From NCBI RefSeq assembly GCF_008831285.2, contig NC_045146.1, positions 16,919,149 to 16,983,148 on the forward strand: a DNA stretch of 64,000 bases, read 5' to 3'. The notes beneath the pieces were generated by a model. It saw nothing but the letters and a program-made list of their open reading frames with translations, did not search any database and was not told the DNA's origin. The stretch is from Nymphaea colorata. Lineage: Eukaryota; Streptophyta; Magnoliopsida; Nymphaeales; Nymphaeaceae. How positions within the stretch are numbered: the first letter of the stretch is position 1; the number at the start of each line of letters is the position of its first letter. Below are positions 48,338 through 60,751 of the stretch, piece after piece. The position numbers were made by a program, and so were the translations under genes.

Positions 48338-49001
48338 ATCAAGATGTGCAGATCATGAATTTTTCTCCACGGGCTTCCGCACAAATCTGAGTTTAATTAA
48401 ATTTGTTTGCTATATTTGACATAATATATATCTATTGGATTTTGCATCAGACTTCAAAAGGACATGAGCCTAAGGAGTTGTTTGGCTGTCTGTGTTTCAT
48501 GTATCTATCATAAAGGTTGAGGTAGACACATTGAAAGTATAGTCACAAAGAACGTATAGGAAGCGTTTTCCTTGGATTTAATACTGAAGAAAACAAGAAA
48601 AATAGAGTAAATTTTTTAAAATTTAAAAAAACTAAAAATAAAAAAAATAAAAAAAGTGAGAAACTAATATCACAAACATAAAAAATAAGTAGATTTGTAA
48701 CAAATAAAAAATAAAAAAAAATTGTTTGACATTAAAAAAATAAAAAACATGAAAAAACTGAAAAAAAATGCAAAATAACGCATTAAAAGCACATTAAAAG
48801 CGCGTTTAAAACACATTTTTAACGTTTTTATCAATCGCGTTTTCTTTTTGAAAAAAGCACGTTTTTTTGTGACTACGAATTTTAAACACCATGTTGTTGT
48901 TCCCATTGCCAACATACCTCAATAGAACTAACTAATTCAATGCGTGGGGAGATACATAAATTAGGTTAATAATTCAAGTTGATAAAAGTTGAGGATTTAG
49001 T
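48338..49001. repeat. Dispersed direct repeat, copy B, interrupted
   Basis: Copy B of the repeat at 46655. It is contiguous to about 48470, then resumes at about 48958. The interruption (48471-48921) is a separate element absent from copy A. Confidence 0.65.
48471..48921. mobile_element. hAT-like MITE inserted in repeat copy B
   Basis: It begins taaggagttgtttggc and ends 'gccaacatacctcaa', a diverged inverse. The core 'catgtatctatc...gaggtagacaca' matches the elements at 34831 and 39628. The right part is a run of AAAAT and repeated 'acattaaaagc' words. Copy A of the host repeat lacks it, which supports a later insertion. Target duplication is not clear. Confidence 0.5.
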
Positions 49002-50284
49002 AAGTGATATTAGTCAACAGACCACATGTCCCTTGGGGCCGAGTGCTTCCATCAGTACAGACCACCAGCTCAGATGAGTCCTTGCAAGCGTTGCGCGACG
49101 ACTTGAGGAATCGACGTGAGTAGCAGCTAGATTCCAAACGGCCCCTTAGAATATGATTTTTACGGCATTGATCTTTTATTTTTCTTTTAGTTGTAATCAA
49201 CCCGATTGTTCGTATATTCAGTCAAAGGTGTCCTTCAACCATTTAAGTTTTATCACACAAATTCCAATCGGATGTACAAATGCATGATGCACTAAAATTG
49301 TGAGAATAACAAAAATCATGAAAAATCCGATGAGCCCAAGTCTCAGATTGAGCAATTCATGCCAAATTTTTGTATTTCAATTTAAAGTGCCGATAAAATG
49401 GGTTGTATATCAAAATTAGGGGACAAGACGTTCTCTAGATACAAAAATTGGGGACAAAAAGTTCTTTGGTTACAATAACAAATCGTAAAACAAAAGCAAT
49501 ATAGAAAGTATAAATACAACTTAGAGAAAAACAAAAAAAATGTATAAAAAGAATGGAAGGACGAAACAACACTCGCAACAATCGCGACCAGTGATTGTGA
49601 GTTGTGGGGGATTGAGCACCAAACTCATTCTTGCTAAATGATCATAGGGATGACTTCCTTCGTAATAATGTATTACGAGAACATCAAAATCCAGCAGGTG
49701 GCAATCAACAGAACGGGGATTCTATTGGATGGACACCGGCCATATACCCTCATCACAATCCAAGGCAGCAAATTTACTGCGAAAGAGGAAACTGTGCATG
49801 ACATTAACCATCAAAGGGATGGTCTGGTCCGTCTGGACGGCTTTCGATTGATCGATTCTTCCAACAGCGTGAAAGTGTACGGCTAGGATGGAGTTATGAT
49901 GTTGGTGCGTCAGATGTCGCTTGAAAGAGCGGCGTCCTCTGGTTTTTGGGGGTTTGGAGGAGTTCCTCTGCGCTGAGACTCTCCCATGGAGTCGGAGGGA
50001 GGATTGGAGAAGGAAGGTTTGTGCTTTCGGAACTGGGAAACGTCGAGGAAGCGTAATGGTTAATGCTCGCCCAACGCTCGGTCTCTCTCTCTGTCCCTCT
50101 CTCTCGATTTTTAGCGTTTTCAATTTTCACTTGCAGCAGACGGTCCAGCGGGTAGAGAGAGAGAGAGAGAGAGAGAGAATCTTACCGCAGGAAAGTGGTT
50201 CTGCATGTTCTGTATTGGATTTACTGTTGTTAAATGGAATAGTGCGTTGGTGAATAAATTATTGAATTGAAGGTGTAGGAAAGT
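49002..50284. other. Intergenic, no gene established
   Basis: The GC-richer stretch 49890-50110 has overlapping open frames on both strands, one starting ATGGAGTCGGAGGGAGG on plus at 49986. None resembles a known family and no matching downstream exons could be joined. A (GA)n tract lies at 50154-50179. Confidence 0.4.
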
Positions 50285-50455
50285 GGGATAGTGGATTTTC
50301 CAACGTCAATCTAGTAAGACCAAACGGTACTCGAATCTGCTTGCTACCTGAATCATGTTCTTTTGTTTGAGGGATAGTGGATTTTCAAACGTCAATCTAG
50401 TAAGAACAAACGGTACTCGAATCTGCTTGCTACCTGAATCATGTTCTTTTGTTTG
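50285..50455. repeat. Two-copy tandem repeat, 86-bp period
   Basis: The unit beginning gggatagtggattttc is repeated at 50285-50370 and 50371-50455 with about three differences. No coding role is seen. Confidence 0.9.
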
Positions 50456-50586
50456 ATTTTGGGGCTCTAGATTACCAAGTCCATCTTCCAGTTTAGTGGT
50501 CGTTGAAGTTAATTTGAACATTTTAGGACTTCGTTCTGGTTAAAGTTCTGGCACGAGCAAATATATTTTGGGTTTCACTAATTGTT

Positions 50587-50740
50587 CTAAGATCAGAGCA
50601 TGGTCTCCTCATTTCAGACTGATGGGATGGATAGAGCGACTGAGAACTTGATGAATTTTCAGTGGTTTTTCTAATATCAAAGCATGGTCTCCTCATTTCA
50701 GACTGATGGGATGGATAGAGCAATTCAGAACGTGATCCGA
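50587..50740. repeat. Two-copy tandem repeat, 84-bp period, with primer-site-like motif
   Basis: The unit contains agcatggtctcctcatttca and gactgatgggatggatagag, at 50597 and 50681. The lead-in 'agatcagagcatgg' / 'atatcaaagcatgg' resembles the tRNA-Met primer-binding site style 'tatcagagc' of plant copia elements. It may be a decayed retrotransposon piece. Confidence 0.8.
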
Positions 50741-52560
50741 CCTAAAATAGTGAACCTCTCACTGTTTTACTTTTGAAAGTTACATGGGTACTAAATCGGA
50801 ATGAGTTATTAAGATGAACAAGACCAACGTTAACTGTAATGCGTTTGAACTTAAATTCAGATGATTCTGTTCTAATTACCTCTTTTTTTGCTTTGTTTTT
50901 GTTATTATTATTTCTGTTAGATCTAAACTGCTGAACTAGTTCGGTGGGTTGCAGCTAGTGCATTTCTGTATGAGGCAACAAGCTGATGAAAGTGGGTGGT
51001 ATCACACTATCATCTGGAGAGGCCCCTTTCACTTTTGCACGGGTCAAACGTTGTTCTCCCTCAGTATCCACATCGTTGTAATCAACTTGCATAGCTTCTC
51101 TAGTTTGGCCTATATTTATATGTGGAAGCATTGCATCTTAGAGTCAGTTTTACTGCATGAGGATGTTTCCTAGGTTAGCATAACTTTCTTTCTAAAATGG
51201 GGCTTCCAAACTGTCGTTTCTTTATATGCACTGCTCGGAATGTCACAGTATGCTGACATTTCTTTCAACATCCCTAGCATATTTGAGTCCTTCAGAACAT
51301 TGTTATTAAACTTTGACAAGCTAGGTTCATTCTCCTATCTGGATGATTTCGGCCAACTGCCATGCTGGCAGTCATGAAATTGGGATGAAATTTCACATTA
51401 AGGATCCCGTTTTTCCATCCCTAGCAGAAAGTTAAGCTGAGGCATCATGCACTTTGGATGCATAATGAGCATTTCGGTTACATGAACAGATATTTGCTTT
51501 GCATGTATAGGTTGGTCAGGTCCTTGGTAATGCATGCTTTTGTTTTCCCGAATTTGTGAAAGAACGAGTTGGTGTGACAGATTCCCAATCATCTTGCTAT
51601 GTTTCTCAAATTTGCATGCGAAAACAGGTTACTCTGCAATATATCCCTGTTACAGATACATTCCAGCGACAGTGATGCTTTAGGTATTGAAATTCCTATT
51701 TTTCTTGCAAAAAACTGATATATCTATTCCTTCATAGTTTCCATTTTGCAGAAAAAATGAGGACCAGGACTGAAACTCTCAAATTTCATGTGCATTGTGC
51801 CAGTTATCTTGATTTATGTTGTTTAACATGTTCACACTATTCCATGGAACTTCTATCTTGGGGGCACACTTGAAATAAATTCGGTGGCTGTTCCAAATAT
51901 ATATGGGATCCATTGCCATGTATTAAAAATTGGTTGCGTGCCTTCCTCTCCATGGGAGCATGACAAACATCTTAGGCCCTGTTCTTTCATCCATTCACAA
52001 AGGAAACTTGTGTCACCTCCCATAGATCAAGGTCCTTATCCATGGGACAGGGATAAAGACCTTAGGCGCTTTTTGTTTCAAGCAGGTGAAAGGAACACAG
52101 ACCTTTCCATGAGTCCCTTTCTTTGCCAGCACCAGAATGAGATGGCAAAGTTGTATCACATCGATGGGCTCAACTTTGCGATGAAAATACAGAGTAGATG
52201 AGAAAAATCGGCACCCTGTATTCAGGTTTTCCTCACCTGAATTTTTAAGTTTTATGTAATCGCGAGCTGGTGGGAAAGAACTAAGTGGGGCTCCCTTTTG
52301 TTATGATGCTCCAATTTCGCGGTCTTGTAATAAAAAGTGGTTCCACATTCTTAATAGATAGATTTCATGCTTACTAAAAGACATGGTTCACCTACTAACA
52401 GTGCATGTGGAAACACTGCGTGCTAGATAAAATAGAGTAAACTGGAAAGTGAATACAAGATGGCAAAACAAACCCCATCGTTCCATTGCCAATTCAGATG
52501 GGTGGCTTTACCTTTGCTGCCATTGGACGCAGGTGACCTTTTCTCCTTGGCCCTTGCAGT
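50741..52560. other. Intergenic, downstream of the IBH1-like gene
   Basis: A frame at 51884-52201 looks protein-like but contains an internal imperfect repeat ('tccatggga...cttaggc') and transposon-end-like words ('aggccctgttctttc'), so I treat it as transposon debris. No exon is supported. Confidence 0.45.
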
Positions 52561-53118
52561 TCATGATGCACGCACAGTTGAAGTGTGTTTTCGATCTTGA
52601 TCTCTCAAACTCTCAAAGACACTAGCTGCATGGTTCATGGCAGAAACCTGGGCTTCGAGAAAGAGGATATAGTTTGCTGTCTTACTCAGGAGGGAGGTTG
52701 TGTCTGCAAATCTTCCGCCTGGAACGATGCTCCTCAACTCCTTGATTCGCTTACTTGTTTCCCTTTCGGTGGTAACTGCCGTATAAATCCTTCTGCTTGA
52801 TTGCTTCCTCTGATGAATGCCATATCTCCTTAACACTCTGTTCTTCCCTATCTTTTTGCTTCTTGCCATGACAGACCGTCCATTGTCTAGCATACCACAG
52901 CTTTTCATGATGTTGCCTTCTTGATAAACTCGAGAGATGCTGTTGATCAGGCTGTCGTTCCAAATTGCAGCACCGGAAGCCGATGCCATAGCTATATCTG
53001 CCGCTCTTTTGATTGCAACTCCTCTCTCCAACATGGTCATATCCCTAAACCCAAGGCCATATAGTTTGATGGCCCAAATAAAATTTCTCAAGAATGCATG
53101 TCTCAATGCAACTGCCAT
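52561..53118 (-). CDS. IBH1-like atypical bHLH regulator
   Basis: Nuclear helix-loop-helix protein, 185 residues, single exon. Family members (IBH1, bHLH147-150 group) do not bind E-boxes well. They sequester other bHLH proteins, damping brassinosteroid- and gibberellin-driven cell elongation; this role is inferred from the family. The frame opens upstream without an ATG, so I start at the ATG of MAVALRHAF. The N-terminus has the family's helical block ending KRAADIAMASASG...WNDSLI (38-58). A basic stretch (about 86-110) is followed by the HLH (about 119-162): RIKELRSIVPGG (124-135) then SLLSKTANYILFLEAQVSAM (142-161). The canonical His-Glu-Arg DNA-contact pattern is absent. A TATA box lies 58 bp upstream. 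Its neighbour at 60752 is another atypical bHLH, facing the other way. Subfamily naming is confident; one-to-one orthology is not. Confidence 0.88.
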   Translation of the reverse strand: MAVALRHAFLRNFIWAIKLYGLGFRDMTMLERGVAIKRAADIAMASASGAAIWNDSLINSISRVYQEGNIMKSCGMLDNGRSVMARSKKIGKNRVLRRYGIHQRKQSSRRIYTAVTTERETSKRIKELRSIVPGGRFADTTSLLSKTANYILFLEAQVSAMNHAASVFESLRDQDRKHTSTVRAS

Positions 53119-53175
53119 GATCCTGATTTTCAAAGAAACGAGAGATGGAATGAATTTAATGTCCCTAAAAGTTGG

Positions 53176-53184
53176 TATTTATAG
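53176..53184 (-). promoter_or_regulatory. TATA box of the IBH1-like gene
   Basis: CTATAAATA on the minus strand, 58 bases upstream of the ATG. A start about 30 bases downstream would give a leader of roughly 30 nt. Confidence 0.7.
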
Positions 53185-56100
53185 TGAAGTTACATGTTAG
53201 AGAAAATGTCCAACACTAAAAGGTACATAAACTGGTCAAAAGAGTGTGGCGCAGTGCCCTGTTCAAAGATGCTCATTTTTTATACTCGATGGTCCTCATG
53301 TAGTGATAATTCTGCTGCACTATTTTGACTTCCTACATGCTGCTTTTTCTCTTTTTATGCCTAAGATCTTTTGGTTGGTTCTCTCGTTCTCCCTTTCTCT
53401 CTGTCTTTCTTGTCCACAATTCCTTTAGTAAGACCATACTCTGACTATCAGAATCTCCATACTTCAAGATTTTAGTGATTCAGAAAGTCGAAAATGCATC
53501 AAATACTCCATGTCTAAAACGTTCTAACAATAATAAAATAGTTGATTCATCGTTTGCAGATTATGCTCGACACATGTTCACTAAAATATTTTTGTCGAAA
53601 CTTGGGAGGTGGTGTGCGTTTCTTTTAGTTTTCTGCGCAGAATGGAAGCGGATAAAGCAAGGAGGAGAAGGGCTCACGGGCAAGTGGGAAAACTGAGAGG
53701 ATGGAAGGACGTAAAATTGAATTCATTTGAAGGAAATGTGGGGAAAAACGGACAGTGGCACGCATATTGCGGCACATGCATGCACGTGGTGACGCGTGAG
53801 GCGTCCGTCCACCCAAACCCACGCTCCTCGAATCATGACTCCCTGCGTCTTTCCTGGCTTCCTCTCTGCTTTCCGCTCTGCCTCCATGTCCGTCTGCTGA
53901 GCCCCACTTTGGGGACAAAATTCGGGAGCAAAAGTGAGCTTGTTTTCTGCTGTGCTTTTTGGCTCTTGTTAGCAGTGGCCATAGCCCAAGGGAATTTGAG
54001 GAAAAAGGTGTGCCGATAACGTGGAAATGAACGGAAAAAGACACAAGAAAGAGAGAAGGAACCCTGCCGGAAGGCTGGCTGAGAACTCAAGGTTCCTGCG
54101 GGAGCCCACCACCACCCTCTTGTTCAGTTAAATCCAAGCAACTGGTCAACTACAGGTCACATGGAGTCCACATGCGTAAGTCGTAGCAGGTTGACTCGGG
54201 CTGTGAAGGCCATTGGATTCGACGACTCCCTCATTCCTGTCGACGTTCTTGTGCCCTTGCCTTCTCCTGCGTGTGCGTCCATGTGAACGCCCATCTTATG
54301 TTTCAGACAGGATCTAGCAGTAGAACCCAGTGTCCGACCATCTTTCTTCCTAGTCAAAGCACGGTATATCGATGTGCACACATATTACTCTATGGTGATT
54401 GGAGGAAAGCGGCACTGGAACTACATATTGGGCTTGGCTTAGTCGCAGGGAAGAATTTTTTCTTTTAAAATCTCTACCGGACTTGGATTAACATTTTGAA
54501 TTATCTAATCGTAAAATTTTAATTTTTCAAAAAGCCTTGGCGGGGGTGGGATTTCATAGCTCTAAGGTGCATAACATCTCTCTTTTAATAAACACTGCAC
54601 ATAAAGGGTGTGCTTGATTGATAGCCTCATATCTCAGATCTGAGGCTGATATGGGACACATTTTATATGAAACCCACAGTGTAAACAAACAATAGGTTTC
54701 CCACTCTATGAAAAAAAGATTTGATATCCTTAGTTTATGGCCAAAACCTCATATTTGAGGTCGGATGGGAGGGGGGTTTGACATCAAATTCTTTGGATCT
54801 TGAGATTCTCAATGATCTGAAAGCACTTCGGATCTCAAATCCGAGGTAAACAATTGCCTCATAAGTATATTCTCTCCACATAAGGATTGTAATGATTCAG
54901 ATTTTAATAATGTAAATATGTTAAAATCGAAAAGTCAGAGTAGTAGGGTTTGTATGTTTAGGCCTTAAACACAAGAGGGGCTCTTTCTCTTGATCTTTTC
55001 TTTATTTTTCTTTTATTAGGTCGATCTTGGGGAAATGTCTTATCACTCTAAGGGCCATTACAAAGTTTCGCCATTTTGGTGTTTGTGTATAGTTTTGCCA
55101 TGCACAATGTTGTCTTGTATTGGGTCTTTTTATTGAACCCGTGAAACGAACTTTGGGCCGGCAGCTTTCAGACTAGTTGGCCTTAGGGTATTAGGTGTAG
55201 AACTTCCATTCGATTTACTTGCTCGAGTTGAAAAAGTTTCTCTAGCATGACTAGACAAAAATCTCATGGACCACATAGTATCGCAGAGTAAATGCATGTC
55301 AAATTTTACGTCCACTTGGTACTCTTGAGTATTGATTCAGTGGAACGATTATACTTGCCTTTACGTCCACTTGGTACTCTTGAGTATTGATTCAGGGGAA
55401 CAATTATACTTGCCTTGAGCTCATTCCTTAACAATCATTTTGGAGTGTCCTGTTTGATTTGCATAGACTACTAATCCAGATCATCACTCTCACACAGATT
55501 CCGCTAGGTTTTTGCATCCATTTGGTCCTCAAAGCTAGTGGCTTCCTAAATTTTGATTCACTCAATTTCATTGAATTCCTTTTTAAATGGCCCCTTTTGA
55601 TCAGAGGCTATGTCCTTGTGAAGTTGGTCTATGAGACAAAAGCTGTTTGCTCCCTTGGACCACTTTTAAAGCATGCATCCAAAAGTTTTCTTAGTAGGAT
55701 GGAAGGACGTAAAAAAATTGCAACAAAAAATGGAACATCATATTATCCAAGCCCTTCATAGCCCTGCGTTAGGTGAAAATATATCAAGATAAAATATGAA
55801 GTAACTTAAAACCTCTTTGTTTAATTAGAAAAACTCTTCGAATCTTCGTGCATCCCCAAGCTTCTCGTTTTCTCTCGTACTAACTGTGAACGACCTAAAG
55901 CAGATGCATCATCCCTAAAGAAGGGGCAAGTGGATCTTAATTAATGAAGACAATTTTTGTATTGCTAAGACCAACATTCATGAAATGTGTCAGCTATCAA
56001 GCAGCAATCAATTTTTATTGGTAACAAGCAGTACGGCACCAAGCCAGCGCCCACACAAAAAAACAATGGACGCAGTTGGAACGAATCAAAGTGCAATCAA

Positions 56101-59100
56101 GTCATTTTGATCCCTCGGACAGAACCGGATTCAAAAACCACTCCAAATCCACATACAGCCTCTCACTCGGCTGCAGGTCGAAAAAATTAAATCCATATAT
56201 TATTTTTTGTTTACCAGTGAGGAAATGCATATAAACACAATGTGACCGAGGCTGGTTCTTGCTAACCTAGCTAGCATGTACATCTCGCATTATTTAAGAA
56301 CCCAATATATAACAATTCAAGTTTTCCTGATGTCAGAACACCATAAATTGATCTTATGGTGTTTTAATACATTGTTGACTGTTATTTCTTTGGGACTTTG
56401 AGAAACTTGGTTGCACGTACGATCACATAATTTACAACTTTTTCTTGATAAATAGATCTTAAAGATTATTTACATGCGCTTTATTTGCCACACAGATACG
56501 TACTCATACAAACGTGCAGAAGTATTTTCGCCTACCAACTAAGGCTTTGAATGGTGAATTTCTCAAGAATTTCTTTATTTTAGGAGCAGAGATCTAGATG
56601 TCATTTAAAAACCAAAGGTCAGTCATGGACTCGACAACTCTATCTCTATATCTCATTGCTTTTCAGATAATGTTTCCAATGAACTTCAAGGGAACATGAT
56701 CCTTTCATTAGATAAACCCATTTTTTGCAAGGAACGCACCGATTGTTCTTCCCCTCCTCTCTTGCAAGGCCTTATTCAAATGGATCATACCATCTTGCCC
56801 ATACTCATTGAGTGCCCGCCATTGAAGGCTATTATGAGGTTAGGTGCTGCTTCACGTGTTTTCTATAGTTCACAGAGCCATATGATCATAGAATAGTGTC
56901 TCATTTATGGAAGCCCCTTCATGCCAGTGCACCCGTAGGAAAATTTTTCAGCAATATTCCGTATCATTGTCATGTCCACCTTTTCACTGTCAGATCATGG
57001 CAGATGCACTGCAACTCATCAATATATTTTCCAGAACTATAACAGCTTCAGCAGTTAAATACATGGTAATTAATTCTTCTTGCTGACGCTTGCTGTTTGT
57101 TACATTGCCAAATCACTTGGAATCGGAAGTAGGAAAATGCCATGAATCTCAATTCCTCAGAAAGGCTGGGCCGAATTTCCTGTTATGGGAATCCTGCTTC
57201 CTAAACAATTTTCACTTTAAATTCGCTTTGTTTATCAAGTTCCTCTTTGTTTTCTTTATTTTTTTGTTTTTTTAGCTGTTAGTTGTGCTGTTTCGGTATA
57301 TTTTTACCTGCTCTAGATATATAATTTCCTGGACAGTTTCACATATTAGTAGTTGCTCGGTCCTTTCTTCTTCAATCATCTACAAGAATGAAATGACTAC
57401 TCCCTAATTCCGATTGCCGTACTGCTTCCCATTTTTTTAAAATATTCTCACTCTAGCAACTATGCTGTCCACGTGAAAGCGAGTATAGGCTTCTACGGCT
57501 TGGTAGCTGAAGCAGCGGACGGCATATGATACTGTTCCTTATAGAGTTATCACATGACAACACAAGAAAATTTTGTTATATTACAAAAATATAGCTTCGG
57601 CATGGTGGCAGTCCCTTCAAAAGTAACATTCCGATGTTCAAATTACAGCTTATGGAAGTGCAAGACCATACAAACAGAAAGCTTAAATTTAGCTTGTCTC
57701 TGCTTTGATTACAGAGCCCAAACGAAGAAGGAGATAAGCCACTCTCTTTGTCTCTCTCTCCACATCTCAGACAGATAAGATGGGAACAGAAAGTCAAATT
57801 GAGAAAAATATCATAATGACTGCCTCAATTAATTAGCACAAACCGAAGAGAAGAAAAACATAGGTACGTATGTCAAGGACATGAAAAGATTAAATGGCAG
57901 CATCTTTTTAATGTCAATTAAGGGAAAAATAATAGAAATAACTATGTTTGTGATAATTGACTGTAGCGTTTGAGATACGTGGTCTCTATTAATTATCTAG
58001 CAATTAGGTAAACGTTTGTAAATACTTCAAACCTTAAGTGGAAGATCCATGAAATTGTAAGCACTTCAGAAGTGACGATGTATTTGGAAATTCTTTACGA
58101 TTGAATTTAAGTTTATTTATCTAATGCCTTATCTAAATATTCTTTTACTGCCTTCTAAGATATCAAATAATGCAAGAGCTGGCCTCTCGATTTCCACATA
58201 TTCTTTGTCCCAATACAAAATACAAAATTATTGGGTCAATTTTTTTGCCTACCACAATGTATATATCTTTAAGAAATAGTAAGTTATCGGAGCTAATACA
58301 TTTGCCACAACCGTTTGCATCTTCAATCCAGTTAATTAGAGTCATATATTCTAAGTTGCTTTGACTTGATCCGCTACTGTAAATGTGTCAAATCTGATGG
58401 AACCTATACATCAATTCTTTCTTTTGATTTTTTTACTAAAGAAGTGCACTTTCCTAAGCGAATCATTGTTTTTTAGGTCACAAATAGAAGTTCGACATTG
58501 AAGGATTTTAGGATCTGAAAGCTTGTTTACGTTAAACGAATCCTATATGACACATCTTTTAGGTTTAGGTTTGCAAAAGGCGAATGTCGACATATATAAA
58601 ATATTAGATTGCAGATGCAAATGCTTATTGCAGACAGCGACACACACAAATTAGGCCTTGATAAACCAAAAAATGAAAAAAAAAATGGAGCTGTATTATA
58701 CCCAATCTAATTAATCTTCTTATTGTCTATCTACTACACAACATGCATCGGCATCACATTTTATATGAACTCTCGCTGCCCAATTTTAGTTCAAGCTGAG
58801 TCTGTTTTGAATCTTTACACGTCAAACACCTTAAAATGTTGAAGACCATCACAAAATCGTTCCCAAGGGCCTTGTAAAATGGGATTCATCTAAATGGGTC
58901 ATAAGGGATCTAGATCTATTAATACGTACCTGCGTGTGTATCTGTGCATTTATACATTTCATCTTGACAAATGTACAGGTACATTTGGAGAGCAAGCCAT
59001 AAGGGCATCTGCAAACACTAGTAACCATGACAAAACAATACTAGGCAGCTCCTGTCCTTGCAGAAGGATGAAAAGAAGAGATTGAACCATGGTTGGGACT

Positions 59101-60637
59101 GCGTTGGCCATGGCTCACCTGCGAGCTCCGGCAGGTAAGGAGGCGGGAAGCTCAATGAGGGGACAATTGTAGAAGAGGCCCACAACAGCGAGGTCTGCAC
59201 GTGGGTAGCATTCAATGTGAGAAAGAGATGTTCACGTGCATTTCGTCAAACATCTTAAAATCTTGCAAGCACATTATTCAGACTCGAGACAAAGAGCATC
59301 CATTCAACCGAAACTTTTATCATCTCTTAGCTGTACATGGAAAGACCAGAGGATGCCATCAAACTACCCTTCCCCAGCCCATAGTGTCACATTATTCTTT
59401 AAATTCATTCAATATTTGAATTTCAATTTAAAGTTTAAGTTTACACAATTAAATTTTAAATTGTTACTTTTCTGTCATTATTATCTCTCCAATTCCTTAA
59501 TGTGGATTTGCTTCTGCATCCATGTTTCTGATGAGTTTCCTCAATCAGGATCCAACAACCACCAAATGAAACGAGAGCAAATGAAGCCTGTTTCGAACAG
59601 TGGAGTCGAATGGTTTAGATTCTTAATTGGAGAAACTTCTCTTTCTGTCTTCCTATAAGTATTACGGCAGAAATTCCTGCTTAAATATGAAAATGTTAGA
59701 TAAGTACGCTTTCTGAGGGAAAGCAGCACCCTCTCACACCCTTATGTGGCCCAACTGCTTAAAGCATGCATGAATTCTTGCTTTTTACAAGTAGTTTAGA
59801 AGGTTGAACGTGAGTCGAACCTTTTTGGTGAAGCTTGTTGCACCACAACATCCCAACTAAGATCGAATTTCCGTCTTCTCATCGTTTCCAACTTAGTGAT
59901 TAAAAATGGGTGTTCATAGTTTTCTGACAGGGAGATAATTGAATGTTAGACTTCAGAACATTTAGATAAAAATATGGTATTACCCCAAAGCAAAAATACA
60001 ATTTGAATAGCTGCTTTATGAGGTTGGTGTTTCCAAACCTTTCTGTTTCCTGGTTTTACGAATCAGTTTTCCAATTCAAGAAATGTTTTGCGTCACCGAT
60101 CAGACAGAATGGAGACATACTGCAACTCTCAATGTTCTATAGTTGGAAGAGCAATTTTCGAATTGTAGAAAGTCGTGCCTCGCTCCTCTTTTTGTTTCCT
60201 TTTTCACTCCAATTAGAAATGTGAGGATGACTGGCAACTGACTGATGCTACAAGACACTGTTTCTTTATTAGTTTGTGAAAATCTGGCATTCTAGACATG
60301 TTCGTCATGATCGATCCATTTGCTATCGATTATAATGAAGCTTCGAGTAGATGGTTTTCCTAGCTTAGTAAAAAAAAATTCATGCAACCTTAGAGATTGA
60401 GCAGGAAAAGTTCTATTATTCCAAAATAAGTCCGGTAAATTTGGTTACCATGCTAGTCAGATCAAAATTTGGTTTAACTTATTGATCCAAATCAAACAAA
60501 GGATTAAATCAGATCAAAAGAAAAAGGTTTGAACGCGTGAAAATTATATGTATTATTTAAACTTTTCTCTTCTTTTACTACTTTCTACTTTCCATCACTA
60601 TATTTACGTGCTTATCCAAAGGGACTTCCCGCTCCAT
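53185..60637. other. Divergent intergenic region between two bHLH genes
   Basis: No gene supported in 7.4 kb. 53700-54120 is GC-richer, with a G-box-like CACGTG near 53784, and overlapping frames on both strands without family similarity. A tandem repeat lies at 55306-55415. 54610-54860 has loosely inverted ends ('cttgattgatagcctcat' against 'gaggtaaacaattgcctc') and may be a decayed MITE. The rest is AT-rich. Confidence 0.5.
55306..55415. repeat. Two-copy tandem repeat, 55-bp period
   Basis: The unit ttacgtccacttggtactct through 'gattatacttgcc' is repeated at 55306-55360 and 55361-55415 with two differences. Confidence 0.9.
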
Positions 60638-60646
60638 CTATAAATA
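60638..60646 (+). promoter_or_regulatory. TATA box of the UPBEAT1-like gene
   Basis: CTATAAATA, 106 bases upstream of the chosen ATG. A transcript would start near 60670. Confidence 0.7.
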
Positions 60647-60751
60647 ACCGTTTGTCTCTTCTTCCTCCCATGCCTGCGTAGCCAATTCCTCCCACAGTAT
60701 TCTTCCCTTCTCTCTCTTTCTGTGACTTCATATCATCGTTTTTCTCTTAAG

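Noticed and set aside
49986-50060. First exon starting ATGGAGTCGG with a possible donor at GTAATG
   Set aside because: No downstream exon continuing a recognisable protein could be found, and the frame ends within 25 codons.
51884-52201. 105-codon frame with repeated 'PW..DK.LR' words, considered as an exon
   Set aside because: The start is not an ATG, the repeat reflects a DNA-level duplication, and flanking words look like transposon ends. No family match and no joining exons.
53608-54090. Overlapping 130-codon frames on both strands
   Set aside because: Both strands are open because the region is GC-richer with few stops. No domain, start context or splice evidence favours either.
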